Shown here: piece after piece, positions 10,183-19,795 of the stretch
Numbering within the stretch: the stretch's first letter is position 1
Layout of the letters: the number at the start of each line of letters is the position of its first letter
Origin: Incumbomyces delicatus
Taxonomy: Eukaryota; Ascomycota; Eurotiomycetes; Chaetothyriales; Trichomeriaceae
Reading direction: 5' to 3'
Length of the DNA: 64,000 bases
Assembly (NCBI GenBank): GCA_017655985.1
Contig: JACJVS010000002.1
Coordinates: 310,001-374,000, forward strand
Made by a program: the position numbers and the translations under genes
Notes under the pieces: generated by a model
Told to the model about the DNA's origin: nothing
Seen by the model: only the letters and a program-made list of their open reading frames with translations
Database searches by the model: none

Positions 10183-12516
10183 ATGAGCATGGTGGCCATG
10201 AATCCCGCTGCTGGCGGCCCTGTCGGAGGTGGCATGATGATGATGAACAACGGGAGTCCTGCTGTTGCACCCGGCATTGGCCTTTCAGACCCTGTCAGGT
10301 CCACCCTGAACTCCTACATATACGACTATCTCCTCAAGCATGGTCACTATGACGGTGCCCGAAGTTTGACCAGGGACGAAAAGTTTGAGTTCCGTCACGT
10401 TCCCAAATCAAGCCCGGGCCGCCGCAAGGATGCCGAGGTCAATGGCGACGGAGGAGACGGCATGGATGTAGACTTCAAAGACGACGCTCCCGACGACCTG
10501 CCTCGCCCTGCCCAGTGGGAAGGCACACAAGGAAATGGCTTCTTGTTTGAGTGGTTCAGTGTCTTCATGGACCTGTTCCAGGTTCACAGGAGCAACGGGA
10601 AGATGAACGGCACATTGAACCCTGCCGCCACACAATACTTGCTCCATGAAAAGGTGCTTCCACCCATCCCACCCGCCTGAGGGAGCCCCACTGATCTGTG
10701 AACAGAACAATCAACGACTACGCGAAAGCTTACAGAACCAGAACATCACCCGACCGGCCATGAACAACGCCATGATGATGCGTGGTGCCATGAATGGGCA
10801 GATGCAAGCCAAGCTGTAAGTCGCCACGAACAAACTGCCCACAACCCAGCAGCCTAACGTGGAATAGGACACCCCAACAACTCCAAGTCATGAACCAGAA
10901 GCGGGTCCAACAGATGGCAATGCAACAGCAAATGGGAAGAGCGGACCAAGGTGACGCGGAGATGAATGGTATCAGACCAGGCTCGCCGGCTGACGGAGAC
11001 CCCGGCGGCTCTCCATCCAAGAGACCAAGGATTGATAACGGTCAGCCAAACTTTCAACCAGCCATGATGCAAAACGGACGTCCTGGTGTTCCCGGCGGTC
11101 CCAACCAGGGCATGATGATACAAGCTGGCTTTAACCCCGCCTTGGCACCTCAGTTCCAGCGCAACAACGGAATGCCACCCAAAGGCATGCAGGTCAGTGA
11201 ACACACTCTCTCGTCCACTTGGCCTCAGTACTAATTTTGTGCTAGGGTGGCATGCCAAATGGCATGATGACTATGCCTAGTGCTGGCTCACCCATGATGG
11301 GTGGCGGCATGAATGCATTCCCCGACGGCATTCCGATGGATATTTATAGTCGACAAAACATGCCTGGTGGTCAACCCATGCAAGGCGGAGGCGGTGCCCA
11401 AAGTGGCAATCACGCCTTGCAGGACTACCAAATGCAGCTGATGCTGCTGGAACAGCAGAACAAGAAACGGCTCATGATGGCCCGGCAAGAACAGCACGAC
11501 AACAATCCTGCGAACGGGATACCGGGAGTCAACATGCAGCCAACAGGCATGTCGCCCTCGGGAAGTCGAACGGGCACATCTCCAAATCCTGGGGAGATGA
11601 AGAGGACCCCCGGCATGGGGCTGCCGGGATCCCCGTCCGCTGCTGAAGTTATGGCTGGCCGGTCCCCTGCCAGCATGGGTTTCATGGCTAATATGCAAGG
11701 CCAAGACTTTAATACAGGAATGTTCGCCATGGGCAAAGACCCGCCCATGATGGCTGCCGGTCTTCCTCAGGGCATGCGTCCTCCTACGTCAAACGATATG
11801 AACGCAATGCGTCCGCAAGGTGGACGACCCAACCCGTTCCCAGGCGGTCAGCCTATGCAACAACAGGGATCGCAGGCTGGACAGCAACTAGGCACACCAG
11901 GCCAGCGCAACGATATGCCACCACCTCAGGCACCTCCGGGGGGTAACACCAATCAACGAAACACAGGCAACTCACCCGCAGCAAATGCTCCTCCGACACC
12001 TTCGCAAGCCAACAAGCCCAATCCTAAGAACAAAAAGAATGCAGCCAAAGAAGACAACAAGAGACAGGTAAGTTTAGTAACAAGCGACGCGATAGTGATC
12101 AAGCTAATCTCAACCAGCGACCTACCAAGAAAGGCTCGACAGCTGCCGCCCCAGCATCGGACGACAACCCTGCAGCAACGCCACAGCCATCGACTCCCAT
12201 CACTCCAAACAACCCGGGTGCGATGAACGCTGCCAACAAAGGCCAACCCGGCATGCAACCCGCAAACCCACATCAACAAAATCAAGGCATCCAGATGAAT
12301 GCGCAAATGCAGCAAAACGATTTTGCTCTCGGCTTCGATGCTCCGGGCGGCGGCGGCGGAGAGACCATCAACTTTGATTTCGGCGCCTTGGAAAACACCG
12401 ACGTTTTGGAGAATTTCGACTTTGATAGTTTCCTGAACACCTCTGCGGATGAAACGTTCAACTTCAATGCAGACGACCTGGGAGGAGCAGATTTCAACCT
12501 GGGACAGGGCGACTAG
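10183..12516 (+). CDS. LisH-domain transcriptional regulator, SomA/Flo8 type
   Basis: Five exons, introns 10654-10705, 10816-10867, 11193-11245 and 12068-12117; 708 aa. The start is the ATG at 10183; the frame is open upstream only from a TTG. A Met/Gly-rich N-terminus precedes a LisH motif at about residues 41-65 (LNSYIYDYLLKHGHYDGARSL). An acidic patch and the segment GNGFLFEWFSVFMDLFQ follow, then a long Gln/Met/Pro/Gly-rich disordered region and an acidic Phe/Asp-rich C-terminus (FDFGALENTDVLENFDFDSF) that looks like an activation domain. The arrangement matches fungal Flo8/Som1/SomA, nuclear regulators acting in the PKA pathway on adhesion, conidiation and biofilm formation, usually with a LIM-binding partner such as PtaB. 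The orthologue call rests on the LisH and the FLFxWFS..D segment. It is intact. Confidence 0.85.
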
Positions 12517-13230
12517 TAGGTCCCGCCCCACGTGGAGCGCTCTGTGGTTAAAATGGCTTGTTGGCGTCGGAGTAGTCGAGCTGCTGGGATTTGTGCTGCG
12601 CGCAATGCCAAAGGCGGTGGTGTCGTGGACAAATTCTTGTCTTTTTGAAGCTCGATCCCCTTTGAGCTTCCTGGTGTTTGTGCAAGATTCGTGAGCACGG
12701 GCACTAATCTGGATCGTTTTTCTCAACCAATACCCCAACAACAAAGTGTTGGACACATCAAGGCGCACCTAAAGAGCGAAGGTAATTTTTGAGTTGGTGT
12801 GGGCGATGATGGATCTACTGTGTCTACGCGGGCGTCTTCAACGAGACATTGATGCTTGAGCGTGTGCTTACATTACGTTGCATTGGTTCTGACTGCTCCT
12901 TGTACGATTTTAGGTAAAATGCTGGTCAGCAAACAAGCTGCTTTTTCACAACTCATCTGCACGGGATTCGTCCAGTCCTGCAGTTGATTTTCCTTTCCAC
13001 ACTTGGCTTCACGTAATGTTACAACCGAGCAAGCACTATGGAGGGACCCCCTGCGCTTCACGGCGATGTCAGCTCCTGCTCGAGCCGTCAGATTGGTTGG
13101 TTCCTTCCCGGTGGCTGATATCGCTTGAGATCAAACACTGTCACCGAGACGATCATCTTCTTTTGACGCCCTCAGAATCTTTCGGTTGTTGATATTGATG
13201 ATGATGCTGGCGCCAGGGTGAGGAGCAACC
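12517..13230. other. intergenic region
   Basis: The 3' flank of the SomA-like gene and the promoter of the next gene. No gene, repeat or RNA is recognised. Confidence 0.5.
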
Positions 13231-14830
13231 ATGCGCTACCTCAATTGGGACGTGCTCCTTTTCCCGGATGATTCCAAAGTACCGATACAAGAGTTTGACA
13301 CCAAATGTCATGCATTGTTAGTGCCGACTGGTTCGTAGGCTTCAAATCTGGAATGACTCTAGCCAACTGACAGAACATCAGACAGCTTGCCGTCCACCAA
13401 ATTAGGTGCTGCGGCCGGAAGCAGTCATCGTTCATCCGTCACTCAGCTACCCACTTTGACTTGCTTCGTCGCCAGTCTAGACCCGGGCCATACGTTTCGT
13501 GTCTCCATCCATACTTGGGAGAAAGCCAAAGCGTCGGACTGGCTCTCGAGCTTCAATCCCGGGCCCGGTCAGCTCGTATTCGAAGCCAAACTCTTCATCG
13601 ACGGACGCTTGCAGGCGCAAAGAGTGATCGGAGAGCACAGCACCTGGCCAGAAGTCATTAGTAGGAGGATGGGCTGCACAGTGGTTGACGAGCATGGGCT
13701 GACTCCTCGCAGGCACTACAGGACTGCCCAACACCGAGTATGGCAAAGAACTACGATTTCCTCCATTTCATTCGGAGATCCTACAACAATCCCACTGGGA
13801 CGCTAGCGACGGTCTTAGTCGTATCCGCCTCGTCATCGCCGAAGGTATTGTACAGTCGGACACACGCAACGTGACCGGAGGCTTCCACCGACTGCGGGAC
13901 ATCATCGCCTTCTCGTTCCAACACGCGCCCAGGCATGTGCTTGAGTACTCAGGAATCGCCTGGCCGAACGCACACATGTTCCAAGGCTCCGGGTCGGTGA
14001 CCACGAGCACTGATTTTGAAGCTCATGCACACTCGCCACAGCAGCCTCTGAAGAATTATGGTGTCAAAGCAATGCGTGCGGGCATCCCAATGCACTCAGC
14101 TGGGACTTGGTCGGCCAAGCGGCCTGGCTCGAGCGATGATCCTTTCATCGGCCCCCCGCATGGATTTGCCTGGAGATCACGAGGAAAATCAAATGCCAAC
14201 ATGGCCATGTCGGACTGCTCCACCCACAAAAATATGAGCCAAATGTCAGATGTCGCACTGCAGCAACCTGATTTCCAGGAACAAGTCAATCGAGCAGCGG
14301 TGGACGAAATTGTCCGAGCCCTCACTCCCAGCAAACGCTTTGCGCTGTTCAACGCCCTGTCGCCTTCCAGACGGCCCGACGCAGCCAACTCAGCGCCATG
14401 CAGCCAGCTCCACGGTATGACAAGAGCAATGCCACCTAGTCGAGGTGTTCCCACAAAGCAATTTGAACAATCGCTGGGAGGGCGGGCGCCGACGGCGAAC
14501 GCAAGAAGATGTTCCAATGACAGCCGACGATCCGCCTCTGGGCATTCGACAGTGATGTCCTGGGATGAGACACCTACACTAGGGGAGTTGTGGTCTAACC
14601 ACCACAATGAGTTTCCTGGATTGCTTCCAAGCATCCAAAGTCCCGACAAGACCGACCGGACGACCCTGATGGGGCCCAAACGGAAGCGAAGTTTATCTCC
14701 TCAGAGCTTATCACAAGCAGGAAATGATTCATTGGCCACTATCTTACCAGGAATGTCAACCTCACCCTGTAAACGAACGCCAACGCCGGTCGGGATTGAC
14801 CAACCAGCAGCTGACAAAGTCGAGGCTTGA
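13231..14830 (+). CDS. conserved fungal protein of unknown function (496 aa)
   Basis: Three exons, introns 13317-13373 and 13661-13712. The start is the ATG at 13231, giving MRYLNWDVLLFPDDSKVPIQ. The N-terminal half (about residues 1-220) is a well-ordered beta-rich domain with conserved-looking stretches: GHTFRVSIHTWE, FEAKLFIDGR, STWPEVI, ELRFPPFHSEILQQSHWDA, RIRLVIAEGI and IAFSFQHAPRHVLEYSGIAWPN. I remember these blocks from uncharacterised proteins across filamentous ascomycetes, but know no activity for them. The second half is Ser/Pro-rich and disordered, with a predicted helix (VDEIVRALTPSKRFALFNAL) and a basic PKRKRS cluster that could be a nuclear localisation signal. A second acceptor AG nine bases downstream of the intron 2 end keeps the frame (with or without three residues). 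No function is proposed. Confidence 0.85.
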
Positions 14831-15370
14831 GGGTGAAGGTTGTACTTGTGCAGCTTACCCTTCGGTCCGTTTACATAACCACTGCATTTGTAATGTCGGT
14901 ACTTTCCACTGTATCGCGACACAGGTATGGAGGATTAATGCATTTCATGATAATGCTTCGCAGCAGGGCAGCATGAAGCATCTTCGGTGCAGGGCGTGCC
15001 GCACCGGCGTATCAACATCTTTATGGGCATTGTCAGTGAACAGCTTATTGCGCTGCGATCATACCTAGGATAGCTCAAGAGACCTCGTATGAGGGTAGAC
15101 AGCCAATTGGTAAATATCATAGTCCACGTCTCACAAAGTTCGATATGGGACCCGCTGTTGCTTGGCTGTATGGCTTGCCTGTGACCGTTACCCACACACC
15201 CTGACACCTGACCACGGAGTTAGGCTTCGCATCCGATTTCCGGAATGCCTACTAGCGTCATTCTAGCGGCGTGAAACTTTTTTCGGGGTAATACCCCACA
15301 CCACGGCAAGTAAATCTGCAAGACCTCTGCACGCAGAACCGACACAAACCGAGTGCTCTCAGCTCTTTTG

Positions 15371-15377
15371 TGACTCA
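15371..15377 (+). promoter_or_regulatory. TGACTCA element (Gcn4/CPC1-type site)
   Basis: A perfect TGACTCA 148-154 nt before the start codon of the leucine-biosynthesis gene. Gcn4 in yeast and CPC1/CpcA in filamentous fungi bind TGA(C/G)TCA to induce amino-acid synthesis genes on starvation, so both sequence and position fit. A chance 7-mer match is possible, and it may lie in the transcribed leader. Confidence 0.55.
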
Positions 15378-15381
15378 GAAA

Positions 15382-15399
15382 ATGAACGCTGGTAGGTAG
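15382..15399 (+). other. possible short upstream ORF (5 codons)
   Basis: ATG AAC GCT GGT AGG TAG lies 126 nt before the Leu4 start codon, just 3' of the TGACTCA element. The same bases offer GTAGGT as a splice donor paired with the AACAG near 15473, so this may instead be a leader intron boundary. It matters only if transcription starts upstream. Confidence 0.3.
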
Positions 15400-15524
15400 G
15401 TGTTCGTGAAACTTGCCGCAACCTCTTGAATCGTGTCGCTTGCCATCTTCGCTATTGAATATCTCTCTTGAACAGACAGCGCCGTTGTTTGCTGGTCTGC
15501 TGGTCTGCCGTCGTCGTCGCCAAA

Positions 15525-17534
15525 ATGCCTATGCTCAAGGAACCGTGGAAGAAATATCGCAAATTCAAGCCGCTTGACCTTCCGAACCGCCAATGGCCCT
15601 CGAAAACGAATGACAGTCCACCTCGGTGGCTGGCAACCGACCTCCGCGACGGAAACCAGTCCCTGGTAGACCCGATGGACGGGGAGCAGAAGCTGCGCTT
15701 CTTCAAGATGCTGGTGGAGCTCGGTTACAAGGAAATCGAAGTGTCGTTTCCTTCGGCCTCACAGACCGACTTTGACTTTACGAGATACCTGGTCGAGACT
15801 CCTGGCGTGGTGCCCGACGACGTCTGGCTGCAGGTCCTCACGCCGTGCAGAGAAGAGCTGATCCAGCGGACGGTGGAGAGCTTACGCGGGAGCAAGAAGG
15901 CCATCCTACACATGTATCTGGCTACGAGCGAGTGTTTTCGGAGAATCGTGTTCGGCATGACTCCGGAAGAGCAGATCACGCTGGCTGTCAAGTGCACAAA
16001 GTATGCCAGATCCATCACCAAGGATGACCCGAGCCAGGCGGGCACGCACTGGCAGTATGAGTTCTCGCCTGAGACGTTTTCCGACACCTTGCCCGACTTT
16101 GCGGTGCAGATCTGCGAGGCGGTGAAAGAGGCGTGGGAGCCGAGCGAGGAGAATCCCATCATTTTCAATCTACCTGCCACCGTGGAGATGAGCACGCCCA
16201 ATGTCTACGCCGACCAGATTGAGTACTTTTGCACGAACATGACGGAACGCGAAAAGTTCTGTGTCAGTGTGCATCCGCACAATGATCGAGGCTGTGCCGT
16301 TGCCGCGGCCGAGCTGGCGCAGATGGCTGGCGCGCAGAGAGTCGAGGGCACGTTATTTGGAAACGGCGAGCGCACGGGAAATGTGGATTTGGTCACACTT
16401 GCCCTGAACCTGTACACGCAAGGGGTAGATCCAAAAATCGACTTTGGCGACATCAACAAGGTCATCAAAGTGGTGGAGGAGTCGAACAAGATCCCGGTGA
16501 ACGAGCGGTGGCCGTACGGTGGACAATTGGTGGTGTGTGCTTTCTCCGGCTCCCATCAAGATGCCATCAAGAAGGGCTTCCAGATGCGGAAGCGCGAAGG
16601 AAACAGACCGGAAGATCCATGGCAGATGCCCTATCTGCCGTTGGATCCGCAGGATATCGGACGCACGTACGAGGCAGTCATCCGTGTCAATTCACAATCT
16701 GGCAAGGGTGGTGTCGCCTGGATCATCATGAACAGCCTTGGCTTGGATCTCCCGCGCGGTCTCCAAGTCCAGTTCAGTAGAGTGGTGCAGAAGGAAGCCG
16801 ATGCGAAAGGCCGAGAACTGCTTCCCAGAGAAATCGCTGGCTTGTTTGAGGATGCATACCATTTGAGACGCAACCCGAGATTCACGTTGATTGACTACAA
16901 CATCACAGCGGTTCGAAGTGACAACGACAAGACGAACTTGGGACAACCTCTACAGACAGGAGCTCCTGTGGTCAACACGTCAAGCAACAAGCGTCAGTTC
17001 GCCGGCGTCATTGCGATCGACGGTGTTCAGCACCCTCTTGTCGGTGTGGGGACAGGTGCCATCTCCTCCCTTGCCAATGCTCTTCAGTCCCTGGGCATCG
17101 ATATCGATGTCGCCGATTACAAGGAACATGCCCTGTCACCAGGCAACAAAGAAGTGAAAGCCGTAACGTTCATAGAGTGCATGGTTGCAGGCAATCCACG
17201 TGAGAAGGTCTGGGGTGTGGGCATCCATGAAGATGTGGTTCAGGCTTCTTTGATCGCTCTCCTGTCGGCGGCATCAAGTTTCCTGACCAGTCGAGTCAGC
17301 ACGCCGAAGCCCTTCCGACCGAAACATATGCGGGAATTCAGTCACAACGAGTTGCGGGCGCTGGAACAGTTGGACCTGACCAAAGCGCAGAGTCCAGTAA
17401 GGGAGAGTATGACGCCAAAAAGCAGCAGTGTGAATGGGAGCCCCGTGAGTGCGAGAGCCCCAGCACAGGTGAATTTCGACAAATTGGAGGAAGAGGCGTG
17501 GAAAGTGGAGGCAAAGGTGAATGGGAATCAATAG
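15525..17534 (+). CDS. leu4: 2-isopropylmalate synthase
   Basis: Single exon, 669 aa, from the ATG at 15525 (CAAAATG context); the frame extends upstream only to a TTG. It condenses acetyl-CoA with 2-ketoisovalerate to 2-isopropylmalate, the first committed step of leucine synthesis, in mitochondria and/or cytosol. The N-terminal TIM barrel carries the metal-binding DLRDGNQSL (about residue 40-48), EVSFPSASQTDFDFTR and the HPHNDRG metal ligands (about 250). LFGNGERTGNVDLVT, GGQLVVCAFSGSHQDAIKKG and RVNSQSGKGG are typical of fungal Leu4. The C-terminal LeuA dimer/allosteric domain begins near residue 490 (QFAGVIAIDGVQHPLVGVGTG) and is where leucine feedback acts. A Ser/Pro-rich tail follows. 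I see no strong mitochondrial presequence at this start. The upstream TGACTCA suggests cross-pathway control. Confidence 0.96.
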   Translation: MPMLKEPWKKYRKFKPLDLPNRQWPSKTNDSPPRWLATDLRDGNQSLVDPMDGEQKLRFFKMLVELGYKEIEVSFPSASQTDFDFTRYLVETPGVVPDDVWLQVLTPCREELIQRTVESLRGSKKAILHMYLATSECFRRIVFGMTPEEQITLAVKCTKYARSITKDDPSQAGTHWQYEFSPETFSDTLPDFAVQICEAVKEAWEPSEENPIIFNLPATVEMSTPNVYADQIEYFCTNMTEREKFCVSVHPHNDRGCAVAAAELAQMAGAQRVEGTLFGNGERTGNVDLVTLALNLYTQGVDPKIDFGDINKVIKVVEESNKIPVNERWPYGGQLVVCAFSGSHQDAIKKGFQMRKREGNRPEDPWQMPYLPLDPQDIGRTYEAVIRVNSQSGKGGVAWIIMNSLGLDLPRGLQVQFSRVVQKEADAKGRELLPREIAGLFEDAYHLRRNPRFTLIDYNITAVRSDNDKTNLGQPLQTGAPVVNTSSNKRQFAGVIAIDGVQHPLVGVGTGAISSLANALQSLGIDIDVADYKEHALSPGNKEVKAVTFIECMVAGNPREKVWGVGIHEDVVQASLIALLSAASSFLTSRVSTPKPFRPKHMREFSHNELRALEQLDLTKAQSPVRESMTPKSSSVNGSPVSARAPAQVNFDKLEEEAWKVEAKVNGNQ

Positions 17535-17974
17535 TCGTCTAGCATATGTGATGGAAGGGGGTCTGTTGATTTTGAGCATTTGAAAAAGCTACCAGGGGCT
17601 TGCCGCGAACAGTCTGAGCATCCACCAAATTGGCAGTGAAAAAAAGTTGGTGCATTTGTGTTATGGAAGCTCTGGACCGGAGTCAATGTCTTTGACAGGA
17701 CGTTTCGTCTGTAATACCAAAATCTACCGCTGATCCGAGCATCCCTAGTGCCGCAGTGCCTCTTAGGTCCTGGTTCCACGAGAGGGGATGACGTAATTGC
17801 TGGGCTGACTGAATCTGTTTATTTACGGCAGGCGCGACCCCTGCAGAGTGCATGCATATGACGCTGGCCACGCCATGCCGTTGACTACTCCATCCATGTT
17901 GATGTAGGCAGACCTTTTGTCCCTCGACCGACCTTTGAACGTTGGCGAAAACAGACCCGATCACAAGACTTAAC
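17535..17974. other. intergenic region
   Basis: The 3' flank of leu4 and the promoter of the next gene; no feature is recognised. Confidence 0.5.
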
Positions 17975-18749
17975 ATGGCGGCACCTCCGGAACTCAACTG
18001 TCGCGACTTGAGCGGCAAGTTCGTGATGGTATAGGCCCAGCCGGCTACAAGGCTGGCCCATGTCGATGACGAGCGAGCGCTGACATGGCGAGTGTAGAAC
18101 AAGTCGCTCTCGGACGACCCTGATTCAATGTTGGCTCTGCAGGGGCTGAGCTGGCTGACTCGGAAGGCTATCAGTTTCGCGACCGTACATGTAAGCCGAT
18201 CGATTTCATGGTGGAAGCGCCGGCACAATGCTAACGGCTGTGCAGCTCACAGTCAAAGAGTATCAGGACGCACAATCGACATACCACATCGACATCACGT
18301 CAGTTGCCTCTGGGCTCTCCACCACTCAAGAAAATAGAACCCTCGACTGGACAAACCGACCCCACCACGACAAAATCTTTGGAAAGGTTGTCGGTCGGTC
18401 ACGCCTGATTTCGACGACTGCCTCACCCTTCGAGCCTTGTGAACCTTACGGCGAGGCGGAGCTCGACTTCATCCAGGGCAAATACCTGAAGGATGGCACG
18501 ACGGAAAGCAAGTTCCTGGACGAAGAAGCGGTGCAGAGTTACGTCAAGAACCAGGATGCCGGCTACGAGTGGAGCGCCGAGCAGGTGTGGAACTTTGAAG
18601 AAGTGCAAGGCAAGAGACACTACACGCGAAGAGTGGTCGCCAGAGACCGAACCGGGCACAAGACGGAGCGGGTGAGACTGGTCTACGACTATGTTGGGGC
18701 AGTGAAGGAGGCCGACGAGGATGATGCCTTGGCGTATGGTGAAGAATGA
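17975..18749 (+). CDS. small conserved fungal protein, possibly lipocalin-like (216 aa)
   Basis: Three exons, introns 18029-18097 and 18191-18245. The start is the ATG at 17975, giving MAAPPELNCRDLSGKFVM, which then joins NKSLSDDPDSMLALQGLSW and LTVKEYQDAQSTYHIDIT. The pattern of a short LSGKF opening, one helix (LQGLSWLTRKAISFATV) and then alternating strands (LTVKEY, YHIDITSVAS, TLDWTNRPHHDKIFGKVVGRSRLI, HYTRRVVARDRTGHKTERVRLVYDYVG) suggests a small lipid-binding-type beta barrel. I recall similar uncharacterised fungal proteins. The fold is inference and no ligand can be named. The frame ends at TGA 18747-18749, after ADEDDALAYGEE, but the same frame stays open for another 182 codons; see the next entry. 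Confidence 0.8.
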
Positions 18750-19298
18750 ATGCATGGCCGGAGTGACTCAGGCATGGAAGGCCTTGGATACGGTGAGGTG
18801 GAGATTGGCATGGGAGATGTCGAGGAGGCGGGAGAGAAACAGGACACGGACACGACGGGAACCAATGGCGTCGGTCCAAGGGCTATGGCATCGACCACTT
18901 TAGATCAGCAGTCGACGGTTAGGAGTGAGACTGGCACTGACGGCAGGAATATAAAGCAAGGCAGTGTTGACGATGATGGGCTGGATGGGCTGGCGTATGG
19001 CGAGCCGGCTCAAGCTGACGTCCGGGACGACGAGCAAGATGCTGGGTTGGAGCTTTCTGAAACTCCAAGGTTTATTGATTTACATATCTCCGATGCTGGG
19101 CAGGCGATCGAGGATGAGAAGGATGACGAAGGGACGGTGACCGATGACTACGACGCGGACAGTTCAGAGACCGAACCGGGGCCAGGACCGATGTTCAACC
19201 GCGAGCGATATAGACAAGTTACCGGGGGGATGTCGGAGCTATCTTTGATGGATACGGTGATTTGTGTTGGCTTTGGATACGCGTTGGTATACAGATGA
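18750..19298 (+). other. in-frame open extension behind the TGA of the preceding gene
   Basis: This frame is the direct continuation of the preceding coding frame: TGA at 18747-18749 is followed at once by ATG, and the frame stays open for 182 codons. The translation is acidic and low-complexity and ends with a short hydrophobic stretch (DTVICVGFGYALVY). It repeats the motif found just before the stop: LAYGEE before it, then LGYGEVE and LAYGEPA after it. That shared motif argues that the two parts are, or were, one protein. Explanations are stop readthrough, a nonsense mutation, a sequencing error, or a separate small gene. A 33-nt GT..AG segment (18739-18771) would remove the stop in frame but is shorter than any credible intron. 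Confidence 0.5.
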
Positions 19299-19795
19299 CT
19301 AGCCGACGACGAAGGGAATTTGCCCGTGCATTTCAATATCAATGCGTAAGGCCTGAACAAGAATACGAAGTCTAGGAAGTCGAAGTCCATGCTTTTTGGG
19401 TAGGGTGTAGCGGAACGATTCTCTGATTGGCCTGGATACTTGCGGATTTGCGCGGGTGGAACAAGTCCGACGCTCACCAACAGAATCGGCGAGAAGAGCT
19501 GGAGCCAGTGGATTTGTAGATCCGAGCACGCTGGCGATTGGCTGTCCAGGCGGTTTACCTCATTGATAGCAGGGATAATGCTGCGCTAGGGTAATAACCT
19601 CGGGCGGAGGCTTATAAAAAACCAGTGAACTGGGCACACTGGGGAAGGTAGAAGACGGAAGGTCCTTCCTGCTTGGGAGAGTTTGCGTCTGCAGTCTCCG
19701 CTTCTCGAACTGCAAATAATAAAATTGTCGCAGTTGCAGTTGCAGTTGCACTTCTAGCATTTCCATTTGAATCGGTTCCTCTGTTTTGTTTCATC
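19299..19795. promoter_or_regulatory. upstream region of the MMSDH gene
   Basis: About 500 nt without a gene. Just upstream of the start codon lies a short CAGTTG hexamer repeat (about 19729-19749). No specific regulatory site is recognised. Confidence 0.45.

Larger units (their letters stand above)
14831..15524. promoter_or_regulatory. upstream region of the 2-isopropylmalate synthase gene
   Basis: About 690 nt without a gene. It contains TGACTCA at 15371-15377, a perfect match to the Gcn4/CPC1 consensus, and a tiny upstream reading frame (see the separate entries). Elsewhere in the stretch I see nothing. Confidence 0.55.

Noticed and set aside
15468..15524. Upstream extension of leu4 (NRQRRCLLVCWSAVVVAK) as a mitochondrial presequence
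   Set aside because: It would need a TTG start; no splice junction to the ATG at 15382 gives the right frame.
18739..18771. A 33-nt intron that would remove the TGA of the small beta-rich gene
   Set aside because: It keeps the frame but is far below the shortest introns in the window (45 nt) and has no branch-point spacing.
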